Assembly (NCBI RefSeq): GCF_963678635.1
Contig: NC_087068.1
Span: forward strand, 60,782,489-60,846,488
Direction: 5' to 3'
Origin: Symsagittifera roscoffensis
Lineage: Eukaryota; Xenacoelomorpha; Acoela; Convolutidae
Length of the DNA stretch: 64,000 nucleotides
A program made the position numbers and the translations under genes. This document shows positions 51,971-64,000 of this stretch, piece after piece (position 1 is the stretch's first letter; each line of letters starts with the position of its first letter). The notes beneath the pieces are model-generated. The model was not told the DNA's origin and searched no databases. It saw only the letters and a list, made by a program, of their open reading frames with translations.

Positions 51971-54900
51971 GTACCAAGATTTCCGGATGGATAAAGAAAT
52001 GATGAGCAAGGCTCTTCAAATTCAGGAAAAAATCAGAAGCGAGATGATGAGCAGGGAGGAAACCGTCGACCGGAGGAGCCGATGCAGCAAGATCAAGATC
52101 AAACAGAGGGGGAGGATGACAAAGCCTCGACAGGCGAGACGTGTAGCATGGACTTCAACTTCCTAGGGGATTTTGAGAACGGCACATAGACACCAGGAGG
52201 AACGACTGAGCCAGCAGAGGAGGGAATCTCCCAGCAATTCTAAAAATGTTGAAAAGAAGCTGTTAATGGAGTTTCCGAGGAGAAGAAGAATAGAAGGCTC
52301 TACCAGGGTACCTTTCTTGGGAACGTTGCCCGAAGAGGAGTTGGGAGTTCACCACAGAGATCACGAGAAGAGGACATGATGTAATATGGACAGAGTTGCC
52401 TTCATGCAAGAGATCTGGATAGTTGTTCAGTGCGACGGGACTCAGTCTATGCAGGTCTCAGCTTTCCACTGATGAGAGATATCCTCGACAAGCTGGACGA
52501 GTGTGAAGGGAGATTGAACGAGATACTAATCGACTCGGCCCCTGACGAAAGTAAAGCAAATTCTACTATAAAAGCAACACAACAAGAAGACAATGACGAA
52601 GTATTGTATCTGTCAAAAACACGAAAAGGAACAGTGCGATCGAAAATTGTGATAGACAGAATCAACAAAATAAAATGAAACTAGGCATCAAATTGACTTC
52701 GAGGAAGACCGGAAAAGCAAAAGTGGATTCAGAAATCCCAAAAAAAAACGTTAATTCGGCAAAGAGAAAGCGTGTCGAAGAGGTCATGGACGTGGGGCAG
52801 GGTAAGGACCGATTACCGGGCACGGACAGGAAATTGACCGAACTGACGATGGTGCCACCCATTCTGATGGCAGGATTAAGATCATCCAGTTACAAAACTA
52901 AGAGGAGTGATCACACTCTGACTGGAGCTACGCTAGAGATGGAGATACTGAGTCATTGTGGAGAAAGCACCCTAAGAGTTTACAAACCAACCAGCATGAA
53001 CCATGGGAAGGGAAGTGTAGTAGGACAGCTAATCCCAGTGGAGCACAACCGATTGACGGTGTCAGACAACGTCTCGATTGATGAGCATGCTGCTAGATAC
53101 ATGGAGACGCTGGAGTACAGAAACTCGGCTAGAGGGCACTTAATCGCTCTGGAAGACAGGGGCGCCATGGAAGGTTACCCGGAGACGATGATGCAAGGCA
53201 CGACTATAAAGCAAAAGGCAAACAGCAGGTTCGTATCCTCGGAAAAAAATGGAATCGATAGAGCAGTTAGTGAGCCTACCATAGAGAGCGGGTGGTGTTA
53301 CGGCACTTTGAAGAAGGAATGAGAACCAGTCCGAAAGTACATGTTTTGATAGCGATACCCTACACGAGAACAGAGTTGCAACTCAGGCTCGCTTTGTGCA
53401 TGATTGGATTCACGCGCGCGGACTATGACTCAGAAGATAGAAAAATATTGAAAGAAGACAAAGGTGTTTTTATTGACTGATTTGAGAGATTTTAATTAGC
53501 CGAGAAGGAGCGGCGGTGGCGTGCGCGAAACAAAGAGACGCTCTCTGTTTCGTTCGATTTATGCTGGAGCAAATATTAATGCCAGCAGTGAACACTTGCG
53601 TCAAGATGTTGAAGGAGGGTGATGAGAAAGCGAAAGCCTTACTTTTACTAGACCTCTTGGACATATATCAGAGCATACCGATGCGAGTGAAAATGAAGGA
53701 AACCCTCGAACTAGAACCAATGAAGAAGATATACGAAATGAGGAGATTTTTGAACAAGGAATTGAGGCTCACCAAAGAATCCATTGGACCGCTGCCAAAG
53801 TCCAGTGAGTATTGCGAACCGACCAGGAAGAAACCCTACAGTTATGTATCCGGGATTTCAGGGATGGCATACAACCTTTTCATTAATGAAGAAATCCGCG
53901 ATTGCTTCTTCAATTACGATTAAGCGGTATTACTAAGATTCTTGCTGTCTAGAATTGCGACGATGAGAGCGCTGCTAACCAGCAGGCTAAACTGGGACGT
54001 GTGCTGGAAGAGAAAGTGACTGCAACTTTAGGGCCAAAATCTGACAACGGAGTAGAATTTGGATTGGGATTCGCGGACGAACTACCGACAACGAGTCTAA
54101 TGCTGGTATGGGAGCTAATAAAGCTGCCAAGGTGTCCAATTCCTAACGCCGATTCGATATTGCGTGCGACACGCTATGTGCAGAGGGATTTGGATGAAGA
54201 ATGTAACTTACGTGACCTGAACATATTTTACAATTTGATGACGACAGCCTCTAAGAGCAACCGAGAAAATGCCTTGGAGTTGCCTGGCTGGGTACCAGAG
54301 GACTGAGTCAAACCTGGTAGCTGTCTGGCGAAACTTTGTGGACTTAAAGGTCATAACTGTGGAAGTCTGTATTGAGTGGAGACCCTGACGAGACAACACA
54401 AGCAACTGACGTCCTTGTTCGGAAACGTCGTAATGAAAAAAAACGGAAACAGAATTGACTGCAGATTGCCACGGAGGAACTGAGGTGAATCGAGTGACTG
54501 CACTAGGTTTCCACAGCAGGTTCTTTAGAATCACTATTGAATGTAGAAAAAACGCATGAGATGGTCACGGTCATCAGTGTAGAAGTGTTTCAGGGTGTTT
54601 TGCAAACTGAACAAAATTGTATTGGAAAGTGGAGAGAAACGACTGAGGCGGAGATGAACATCCTGTGCAAGGAAATTTATCGCAGATTGTCGGGAGCACG
54701 ATATTTAGTGCGATCGACATTGGCTCAATTGTGCAAAAGCAGATACCCAGAGAATTTCGTGGCGTTGGATGTAAAGAGAACGATCGTGACTGCATGGTTG
54801 TACGAACATGCCAAAAAGCAGATGTCGAAGCACAGCAGAGTTTACAGTGTGTATCAGCTGGACATTGGAGCAGGAGCTTTCATGCGAGCTTTTGTAACTC

Positions 54901-55370
54901 ATCGGATTGCAGTGACTACCGCAGTAAAGAGAACGTGAGAAAAAGGGAATGTGACTGAAGAGAAAGAGAAGAAATGCTGAAGAAAGACTTGGAGCGAAAC
55001 GTGACGTTGTGCCTCCACAGCAGCTTCTGCCGAAATAGGGAATCTAACGTTGATCCTCTACATTGTTGCAAATAAAGTGTATAAGAGCAGAAGTGTTGGC
55101 GGACTGCCTCCAACAGCGTCAGAATAGCCACTGCTGTGTTGCAAGACACAGAAACTGAAAGCACTGAGTCAGTATTGCAGGAAGAGGAGTTGGAACAATG
55201 ACAAACAGCCGAAAAACAGGATGCAAAAAAAAGAAGAATTGTAAGGAAATTAGAAGTTTTAGAACTTCTGAACGATGAGAACAAAGGAATGAACAGAGAA
55301 AAGAACAGAGGAGTACAGAAGAAGAAGAAGAAAATAAAAACTCAGACTTGTTTTGTATGTCAAATACTCA
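51971..55370 (+). pseudogene. ORF3 of A2, broken
   Basis: A charged N-terminal part (51969-52678) and a 215-codon frame (52675-53322) with KRKR are absent from A1. From MEGYPETM (53167) it matches A1 ORF3: RTELQLRLALCM, CVKMLKEGDEKAKA, SYVSGISGMAYN, NADSILRATRYV, EMVTVISVEVFQGVLQTEQ and RSTLAQLCKSRYP. A deletion at about 54775 removes about 235 codons present in A1. The reading then continues with WLYEHAKK and DIGAGAF, and ends in a Lys/Glu-rich tail by about 55370. Function unknown. Confidence 0.75.
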
Positions 55371-56049
55371 AATGAGAAACATATCAACTAAGTTTGCAAA
55401 TGAAACTGCAAAGAAAATTTTTGGTTGAATTTTGAAGAACAAAGATTTGTTGCGTTTATAAATTTGCACTGTGGTTTTAGTTAGCGGCTTTACATACACT
55501 TAATATTTTTTTAGAAAGTCTTGAAGTCTTGAGTGGTGAAAATATTAAATATTCTGGCCTATATGACTGTTTTCAATCAATTAATATGACGGATCACTTT
55601 GTCGCGCTATGAGAGACTTGAGATGAGGGAGATTAATTCAATGTTCCTCCTAACTACCGGGTTTCTTAAATTTAATATTCAATACCAATAACAACTAAAT
55701 TTCCGAAGGGAAGAAGCATAGTAGGGTAATTTCGGCTTGTTGGTTGGCAGAACTGTCCCGCGTCCCAACGCCTTTAAGAGAAAAAAGTTTGAAATCAGGA
55801 CATTGATGTTGGAAGTCAGAAAAACAAATGTTTTATCTTAAGTCACATCCTCGAAAGTGCAGATTAGTGAAAGAACTTGGAAGGCTATTGTAGTGTAGTT
55901 TGAAGCCATTTATTTTCTGCAGTGAGTTGATGTGAGTTGGATAAAAGTGATTTGATGCATTTTGTAAACTCTTTTCGATGGTACTGTTTTATTTTGATGG
56001 AGACTACAATACTCAATGAGTATATGGACCGGGCTGTCCGGGGAGTATG
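55371..56049 (+). other. 3' untranslated region of A2 with a polypurine-like tract at the LTR
   Basis: No coding signal over about 680 bp. The last 16 bases before the LTR, CTGTCCGGGGAGTATG (56034-56049), include GGGGAG and probably hold the plus-strand primer site. The same core occurs at the LSGE codons and at the end of pol. Confidence 0.5.
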
Positions 56050-56900
56050 TGACATTCGACCGAAATGTATCAAAATGCAAGTTGGAATTCGAATTTTTAT
56101 TGATGCATCTGAACGAGAAGATTGGCTATTTTAGATTACTAACGGTGTGAAACGTATATTTTGATATACGACGAATGGTTAGTTTTTACAGGCATAAGAA
56201 TTTTTAAAGACGTATGAAGACGATGAAGACGTGAAACACAGGTAAGCTTTTAATCTTTTGCACACACTGAAACGGCGAAAGCCAACAACAGTATTCTCAA
56301 CGAAAAAAACCTGGTTTGGATGGAGACCAAAAAAAAGAGTATTATTGTGACAGACAACAATTCCGATTTGTAACGATTGTGCCGCTACAATCAAAACAAC
56401 ACGGATTCCGAGATACCGTCGTAGGCCATCCTAGCCTTCCAAAAAGAAATAGGAGCGTTTTTTCACCGGATTCCTGGTCTCGGGAGTAAACTGTAACTAC
56501 GTTTTATAAACGTTTAGCTTCCCGGCGTTGTCCTGAATTAAACTATTAATACCTAAATTCGTTTTCAGATAATGCAAAGCTAGCAGTTGAGAGAAAGGGT
56601 TGATCCATCTTCGTTGGAGATAATGATTTTTATACAGTGAACAAAAACAATGGTAATATAATAAATAGTAGTAGCCCTGTTTTTAGGAGTGACCTCATGG
56701 TCTGGGGATACTTTTGCCGGAAACTGAAAAGTTTTTGTCGACCCGATGTTAGAAAGACCACCAAAAGAACTGGTTTCGGCAGAGACGGTTAAAAGCATGC
56801 AGATAATTGTTTAGAAACTAGCCAAATGTTTTAGAACCTAGCTATGTTTTCCGTCGTTGTGCACTTCCGGGCGAATGATACAGTACGCATATATGTTTTA
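56050..56900 (+). repeat. 3' LTR of element A2
   Basis: Starts TGACATTCGACCG, as does the A1 LTR, and ends near ATATGTTTTA at 56900. Pairs with 36871-37708. AATAAA lies at 56660-56665. The four bases after it (CGTA) differ in one position from the four before the 5' LTR (TGTA), which may be a worn target-site duplication. Confidence 0.85.
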
Positions 56901-57391
56901 CGTACGTGGGTGTGAAGGACTGTGAAAGTGTACAATTAAGTAAATTTGTATGTTTTTAAATAAGTAGGAACTCTTGACTGCATGCCCGCTGGATTGATTG
57001 GATGAATGTAAGCAAATTTTTTTGTAAGAATGTATGTTCTTATGTCTTAAGGCATTCAAAACCTTGCTTGTTTGTAAAATTTTACGATATCATGATTGAA
57101 GTTTTGTATATGTTCAAAAGGAAAGTGCGAGCTTGTAAAATAACGATCATTTTATATTTCTATGCAAACTTGTATGCATATTCGTATATTAGTATGAAAG
57201 GCATGTAAAATGGTTGTATGTATGTACTTATGAATGCCAGTCTGTAATATCTGATTCTTTTTGTCTGAAAGTGTATATACATTCATCTTGAAAGTGCGAA
57301 TTGAATTCATGTTGTTTGTGTGTTTACATTTGGTTGAATTTTATAGTTCAGTAGAAATATTTAAGGAAGTCTTTGTCTGTGTTTAAAATTA

Positions 57392-57615
57392 ATGTATGTA
57401 CGTATGTATGTATGTATGTATGTATGTATGTATGTATGTATGTATGTATGTATGTATGTATGTATGTATGTATGTATGTATGTATGTATGTAGGTATGTA
57501 TGTATGTATGTATGTATGTATGTATGTATGTATGTATGTATGTATGTATGTATGTATGTATGTATGTATGTATGTATGTATGTATGTATGTATGTGTGTA
57601 TGTATTTATGTAAGT
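57392..57615. repeat. (TATG)n microsatellite
   Basis: About 220 bp of nearly pure TATG, one G interruption near 57493 and decay at the end. The open frames on both strands here (Met-Tyr-Val-Cys or Ile-His-Thr-Tyr repeats) are artefacts. Confidence 0.98.
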
Positions 57616-58138
57616 ATGATGTAAGTTTATATTTATGTATATACGTATTAAAATAAGTGTTCACGTTTAAAAATTTGTATGTTTGTTTCTGTGAATGCTT
57701 TTAAGTAAAACTTTACATGTCTATGTAGGTACGTATATATGAAGAAACGTATATATCTAATTAGATGTGTTTGTATGAATTTTGATTGTATGTTGTATTA
57801 ATGACTTTAATTATTGACTTTTCACTAGAATGTATATATGTATGTATTTTTGCTTGTATGTGTAACTGTGTATGTATGTATGTAGGTATTTTGTATGTAT
57901 GTATGTACTTGTGATTTTATGCCTGTATGGTTATTTTTAAGTATACAATTATTTTTTTATGTATTTATGTAAGTCTGTAAATAATCATATTTGTATATAT
58001 GCATGTATGTATCTAGAAATATTTGTTTTTAGTTTCTGTAAATATCAATGTATTCAGTATATGTGTGTGTGTGTGTTTATTTGTTTTTATATGTAAGTTT
58101 TTATGAATGTCCTTTTGTTAGTCTTTATTTGTGTTGAA

Positions 58139-58790
58139 ATGAGAGCAGTCCGTTCTGAGTGAGTAAAAAGCTTCTTCCTAAAATAGCTGAGCTCTTACTC
58201 TTTGGGTTGGATACCAGACACACTTGCCGGTTTTTGCTAAACACCTTTGAATTCCTCATCCTAAAGGTTGCTACTACAGCCTGATTTGGTTTCAGCCTAA
58301 CTTTACGATCGAGGAATTTTGGCACATTTGCTTGTTAATCAAGATTTTATCAGCAGATTTCTTAAATACTTCCTCTCTGGGTCCTTGATCGTTATCAACC
58401 CACGGTTGAGGTCAATAGTGACGTCGAAGTTTCGCACAAAATCTCTTCCTAGAATGAACTGATCGGACTCGTCCAGGTTTTTGACAACCAGGAAACTCAT
58501 CCAAAGATGTCTAGCTGCAGTGAGAGGATCGGAGTCTGTCCTGCCACATACAGTGCGCAATGATTGGCCGCTGCCAGTGACGTTGATTGGTATCAGATCC
58601 GACTTGTTGAAGCCCATGTCAGTCCAGGTGGTTACAGGCATGACACTGCCCCTGATCCGGCGTCTAGCAGCCCTTTTACGGAAAGTTGTCTGCCCTGCAC
58701 ATCCATTACGTGCGCGGCTAGATCGGCTTCATATCGTATGTGGACAGCGAAGGTTCGAGCAGTAAGCACTTCTGATAATAAGTAAAATGT
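58139..58790 (-). pseudogene. Third protease-domain fragment
   Basis: Minus strand, same limits as the two units at 35350-36640: it starts GAGAGCAGTCCGTTCTGAGT and ends near GTTCGAGCAGTAAGCACTT. It encodes EADLAAHVMDVQG, LLDAGSG (DTG lost; one frameshift follows), SFLVVKNLDESDQ, ILGRDFVRNF, LITIKDPERKY and FLDRKVRLKPNQAVVATF. It sits inside unit 1 of the TATG-rich repeat. Confidence 0.8.
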
Positions 58791-60483
58791 AATGCTTAAA
58801 ATTTGCGTGAATGTTTATGTTTATCTAGAAAAAACTGCATTTAAACATCTTTTATGCATGCGTGTATGTATGCAAGTTGATGTGCCTGTATGTATGAGTA
58901 CGTTCTTTACTTATGTGATTGTGCAAGCAAATTTATTATAACTAAAAGAATATTTATAACTCAAGATATAGCGAATGTAAGCAAATTTTTTGTATGAATG
59001 TATGTTCTTAAGTCAAAAGGCGCTTAAAACTTTGCTAGTTTCTAAATTTTTACGATATCATGATTGAAGTTTTGTATATGTTTAAAAGGAAAGTGTGTAG
59101 CTCTGAAAAGATGCGAGCTTGTGAAAGAACGATCCGTGTCTGTTTGTATGCAGTTACTTATGTATATTCATGTATGAATATGAAAAGAATTTTATATGTG
59201 ATAGCTAGTATGTACTTTTGAAGGCCAGTCTGTAATGCCTGATTCTTTTTCTCCGAAAGTGTGTATACATTCATTTTGAAAGTGCAAAATGAATGCATGT
59301 TGTTTGCTTTTTGTTGAATATTATAAGTCAATAGAAACAATAAGTATAATCTTTGCCTGTGTTTAACTTGAAAAAAAATTATTGTATACTTGATTGCAGC
59401 TTTAAAGTATAAAATCAAGTATCTAAAACTTGTTTTCTGTTTGTATGTATGGACATACTTCTGTTGAAATTGTAGTTTGTTTGCATTCTAGTTATGTATT
59501 TGTATATGCATGTTTTGATTGAATGTATGAATTTGAGTAACTACGACGGCATCTACAAATTCAAGGATGATTTTTTGTATGGTTGTCTGTTTATCTGTTT
59601 GTATGGTTGTATATTTGTAGAAATGTATGTGTGTAAGTACAATGTAAATTTGTATTTATGTACATATGTATATAAATATGTGTTTAGGTTTGTTTATTTG
59701 TATAATTGTATATTTGAATGCTGTTAAGAAACATTTTACATGTGTATGTTGGTTTGTATAAACTTATAAACGTATCTAATTAAGTAGAATTTTTTTGTAT
59801 GTATTTTGTTTGAATGTCTCAACTAATGTCTTTAATTGATGACTTTTTATTTGAATGTATGAATGTGGGTATTTTTGTATGTATGTATGTACTTGTCAAT
59901 GTATGTTTGTAATGGTATCTTTAAGTATGTATTTATATTTGTATGTATTTATGTAAGTCTGTAAATAAGCATGTATGTATATATGCATGTATGCATGTCT
60001 AATTGTTTGTTTTTTGTATATGTATAAATTCAGTTTGTGTGTTTAATTGTTGTTAAATGTAAGTTTGTATGAATGAACTTATGTTTTCTTAATTGTGTTT
60101 TCAAATATGTATGTATCTTAGAAATTATGTATGACTATACTTTGTAAGTATACATGTAAGTTTACAAATTTCGGCAAGATTTTTTTTGTATTTGTATACA
60201 AGTATGAAACTTTGCATGTTTTTGGGTGTATGCATGTTTGAGTAAAGGTGTAATCCGTAATTAAATTTTATATGAAAGTATAAATGTGACTCATTCCATC
60301 CTTTTTTTAGAAAGTTTTACAATAATCAACCAGATACAAAAACAAAGTTGTTTTTTAAACTTCTTGATTTGCCAAAAAATCTGATACATTTCTCTTCTTT
60401 TCTTTGAAATATGTGGTCTTCTAAGTATTCTAAGTAAGAATTTTAAACTTTGAAAAAGTTACATAGGCAGCATAAACTTTTAT

Positions 60484-61130
60484 TTGTTTTTAACTGCAGT
60501 CATTGATAGCAAAAAATTTGCTAAAACCGTAGTGGTGAAGATGACTTTCCAATTTTTCACAAAAAAGGTTGTCGATGGAAGCAGCTAACAACAAGTCATT
60601 TTCGTTCAGAGTTCAGAAGCAGCAAACAACAAGTTCAGAGTTTTTGAAGAACTGTTCTTCATAAAGATAATGCTTACGATAACCAAGTTATCAGATGAAA
60701 ATTATGTTTTTGACGAGATTTATTGACCAAGCAGACGAACGCTGCGGCATCATGAGTGAAGTTTTGTATCTGTTTGAAAGGAAAGTGTATAGCTGTGAAA
60801 AGTTGCGAGCTTATAAAAGAACGATCCGTGTCCGTTTGTTTGCAATTACTTTTGCATAAATTTTAATTGTTTTTAACTGCAGTCATTGACCACAAAAATT
60901 TTACTAAAACAGCAACAGTAAAGATCACTTTTCAATTTTTTACAAAAATTTGTCGATCCAAGCAGCAAACAACAAGTCCAATTAGCAACACATAGGGTTC
61001 AGAGTTTTGAAGAACTGTTCTTCATAGAGATAATGGTTACGATACCCAAGTTAGCAGAAGAAAATTTTTTTTTATTGACGAAAATTATTGACCGAGCAGA
61101 CAAACGCTATCGATAGAATAATGGTAGAGA
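60484..61130. repeat. Tandem duplication with about 384 bp spacing
   Basis: TTTTTAACTGCAGTCATTGA begins both copies (about 60488 and 60872); shared blocks follow, including GAAGAACTGTTCTTCATA and GCAGACAAACGCT-like text. Copies are diverged. Confidence 0.8.
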
Positions 61131-61589
61131 AGACTGGTAGAAATGAAGACGTTATGCGCGCCAATTTTGAAATGATTGTTATTGTATACTTGAAGGATAA
61201 TTGATCAATCTCTATATACTACAAAAATTCAATGCTTTTTTCATTGAAAAGGCTTATTTTTGATACAAATTTACAAACCGAGAGAAGTGAACCAATTGTG
61301 GAATTAGATGAAAAGTCTACATCTTTATTTAATTTCAAGATTTGTTTATTTGATAAGGTTTTTTAAGATGATGGCAATTAAAAGGCATTTAGTTCTGCAT
61401 CGAGGCTCAAAAATGCAAGTCCTCAAAGTAGAAATTCCGATCATAATCAATACAAGAAATCTTAACAAATTTCATATTCGTAATTTAAACATGTTATTGT
61501 TAGTATTTCCCGCCTAATGTAACACAGCGTAATTGAGTATTATGGAAGTTTATTAAAACTAAAAAATGACATTTAGAACATTTGGGAAA
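61131..61589. other. AT-rich spacer, nothing recognised
   Basis: Contains only a 69-codon plus-strand frame (61308-61517) without recognisable features. Confidence 0.5.
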
Positions 61590-64000
61590 CTGTTGTAGTC
61601 GAAATGGTGTGAGACAGCTATCATCCTGATGGAAAATAAAGTGTTAAGTAAAACGTGATGATAAAATTTGTTTTTTATCTTACACTTTCAAACAACTAAC
61701 AGTTTTTCGAAATCAAACTTCTAAAAAAATAACACAAATATCGATAAAAATGAGAGGTCATAACATAGTGCTAACTGATTTGATCAAGCTAGTACGTGAA
61801 AACGAATGCTCGGATCGCCTCGAAAACAAATTAAAAGAAAAGTCGAACACTTAATAGCCTAATTAGCTGCGGATGAAGAATCATAATAAGCCACAGTAGG
61901 ATGGCCAAAAAGCCACGGTACGTATTGAGACGTTAGTGTGATCAAGCAAACAGTCAAAAATCAGAATTGTTTTTAAAATTTTGTTGTTGAATTTGTTGAA
62001 CAAAGGGTTAATCTTTGATAATAACTGATAGCGCTCCAAACGTTTGAATAGAAAGCCCTAGCTGAAACCAATTTCACTCAGACAACATCAACAGCTTGAG
62101 AGAAATTGACCATTTAAATTGAACGTTTATTTAATTGCATGTTTTATTTAGGGAACAAAGCCAAAAAAAATTGGGTACTTAAAGTATAAATCAGAATTCG
62201 TATCAAGTTTTGAGTTTGTATCCATAACTCGTTTTAGTTTGTGATCCAGCTTTCCCGATTGAGTTTGTTCTATTTTAATTAACTGTGTTCCTTAAAATTA
62301 GCCAATAAAGTTTCAACTGCTTCATTCGATTTGCATTCTGTTTCGTCTTATATATTCACACATAAACCACAATCCTCTTCCCGCTTTTATAAATATTTCA
62401 AACATTATGTTTTTACAATAAAGTTTAAAAAAAACTAACTATACGTGATAGACGCCTCGAAATCGTTTGCCTTTTTTAGAATAAAAACTGTTGTATCCAA
62501 GTCTTAGAAATGCTTGTTTCAAAATTATTGTGCAGTTTTGACTTTCAGCTGTGTTCTCCTTTTTTTTAAAGATCTGTAGCACTCTCAACTTCTTGGCTCA
62601 TACAAATTATTCTCTGCAGTATCAAAGCTTTTGTCATGAATTTCAGACGTTTTCTCAGGGACACGAAAGTTGGAATTGCCAAAATTTGCAAGCAAATTTT
62701 ATTATTTTAGAGTTTCCAGTGTCTCGTAATATTTTTTGTCCTTTCTCTTCATTTGCCTTTAAGTAATTTTTCATTCTTATTTCATACAAATTGATTCAAT
62801 TTTTTTCTGAAATAGGGGTTTAGGCCGCATCACTTGGCGAAATTTTTTTTCTTGGGGGTTCGGCAATGAAAGATGCATTTTTGAATGAAATATTTTGAAG
62901 CCGCCAACAATTTAGCTACGTTGCCAAAATTTTGTGAGCTCCTAAACACCACTTAATTTGGTTGCATTAGGTTCAATTAATTTTTTAAAAGAGGTATTCA
63001 ATTTTTTTTTTTGTAAAGAAGCCATTCTCCCCAATATTTAGTAGTGAAAACATGCACCAACTACAACCTAATTCCATTCCCTTTCCCAAAGAGTGTCGGA
63101 AAAATGACCAATTTTAACCCACCTTAAAAAAATTTGCCCAAAAAACTGCGAGTTTTAACGCTGCTGGGTGTTAAAAAAGATCATTGCAACGGCGCAACTA
63201 AAAGGAAACGTTAAAAGTAGTAATTTTCCTAGCCACTTCTACATTACTACTTACACTGAACTAATACGTACTACAAAACACTACACTACGCTAAAATTGC
63301 CCACACTACCTTAAAATGAGCCTTGTACTAAACCTTGTACTAAACTACACTACGCTGCACTACACTATACATTAACGCAATAAACATCACTGCAATGCAC
63401 TAAAATACTATAAAATACACAACAATACAAAAAATTAAAGTTATTTTCACTACACTATTTTGCATTGAGTTAGCTTTCACTACCCTGTCCTACACTAAAC
63501 TATTTCACACTAATTACTGTGAATTCTAACATCACTACTTCCCACATCCCTAAACTAAACTAACTAACTGTATTATTCTCGAGAACCTGAGCTACACTAC
63601 ACTACGGTGCTTTGCATTACACTATACTACACTACACGACACTACAATGCACTTCTTTGCAAAACACTAGATTTACTTATATTAAAATGCACTTCACTGA
63701 ACTACACAACAATCCACTACACTGCAGTACCGTACACAACGTTAAATAACACTAATTGAACTACTTTCAATCATTCATCACTACACTGCACAACGCAATG
63801 CAAAATAATTCACTGCATTAAACTTCAGTAGACAATACTACACAACAAAACCATACACTACACTAAATACAATACATGACACTATATTATACCACAGTAC
63901 ACTACAGTACTCTTCACTACTCTACTGCACTACTCCTACTATCCTATACTACATACCCTACTATACATTGCGTCACCCTACACTAAACTAAACCACACTT
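61590..64000. repeat. Dispersed repeat R1, copy 2, running off the right edge
   Basis: Homologous to 28900-30420 in the same orientation. The segment 62550-63230 is longer than in copy 1. From about 63240 to the window end it is a long imperfect ACTAC/CACTACACT array. Confidence 0.8.

Larger units (their letters stand above)
57003..60260. repeat. TATG-rich tandem repeat of about 1.97 kb, two copies
   Basis: Unit 1 (57003-58972) and unit 2 (58973 to about 60260) share, in order, GAATGTAAGCAAATTTTTTTG, TTTACGATATCATGATTGAAG, GCCAGTCTGTAAT, ACATTCAT and TATCTAATTA.. blocks with much divergence. Unit 1 contains the long microsatellite and the inserted protease fragment; unit 2 lacks both. A third partial piece (GAAGTTTTGTAT.TGTTT to GAACGATCCGTGTC) lies at about 60750-60855. 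Confidence 0.8.

Noticed and set aside
57373-57664. Repeated MYVC or IHTY proteins
   Set aside because: Translation of the (TATG)n microsatellite.

Overview
The window looks like a repeat-dense stretch of an animal genome, most likely an invertebrate; I cannot name the organism. I recognise no host gene. Nearly all coding signal comes from long Ty3/gypsy-type LTR retrotransposons and their debris, set in AT-rich DNA with minisatellites and microsatellites. I name the elements A1 and A2 (one subfamily), B, C and D (a second subfamily), plus three protease-only fragments.

Left third, minus strand. A1 (1-13360) is the youngest copy. In its own direction it reads 5' LTR, a candidate primer binding site, a 2.9 kb leader with a minisatellite, an intact 1949-codon Gag-protease-RT-RNase H ORF with no integrase, a 193-codon ORF resembling a macro (ADP-ribose-binding) domain, and a large orphan ORF3 that runs off the left edge. 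A1 sits inside the pol region of an older element B. B's 5' LTR abuts a truncated LTR of element C. C and its upstream neighbour D appear to share one LTR. D carries a GDSL/SGNH-hydrolase-like gene (28.2-28.9 kb) and a nearly identical 1.56 kb tandem duplication.

Middle. 28.9-30.4 kb is a dispersed repeat ending in an ACTAC-rich array; it recurs at 61.6-64 kb. 30.4-35.3 kb holds nothing I can call. 35.3-36.6 kb holds two tandem fragments of a gypsy protease gene.

Right half, plus strand. A2 (36871-56900) is an old, decayed relative of A1 with both LTRs in view. Its order is LTR, leader, gag-pol (protease and RT broken, RNase H open), a linker with repeated LSGE motifs, an integrase C-terminal remnant, macro ORF, SGNH-containing ORF2, ORF3, LTR. 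It shows what A1 has lost: the integrase and about 4.6 kb of ORF2. It also gives the likely ancestral order gag-PR-RT-RH-IN / macro / SGNH-ORF2-ORF3. To the right are a 2 kb TATG-rich tandem repeat, a third protease fragment and a 384 bp tandem duplication.

The main point of interest is a gypsy lineage with three accessory modules downstream of pol: a macro-like protein, an SGNH-hydrolase-like protein and an orphan ORF3. It also has a conserved candidate splice acceptor, a possible poly-A frameshift site, and a different minisatellite in the leader of each subfamily. All homology calls are from reading motifs, not from searches.
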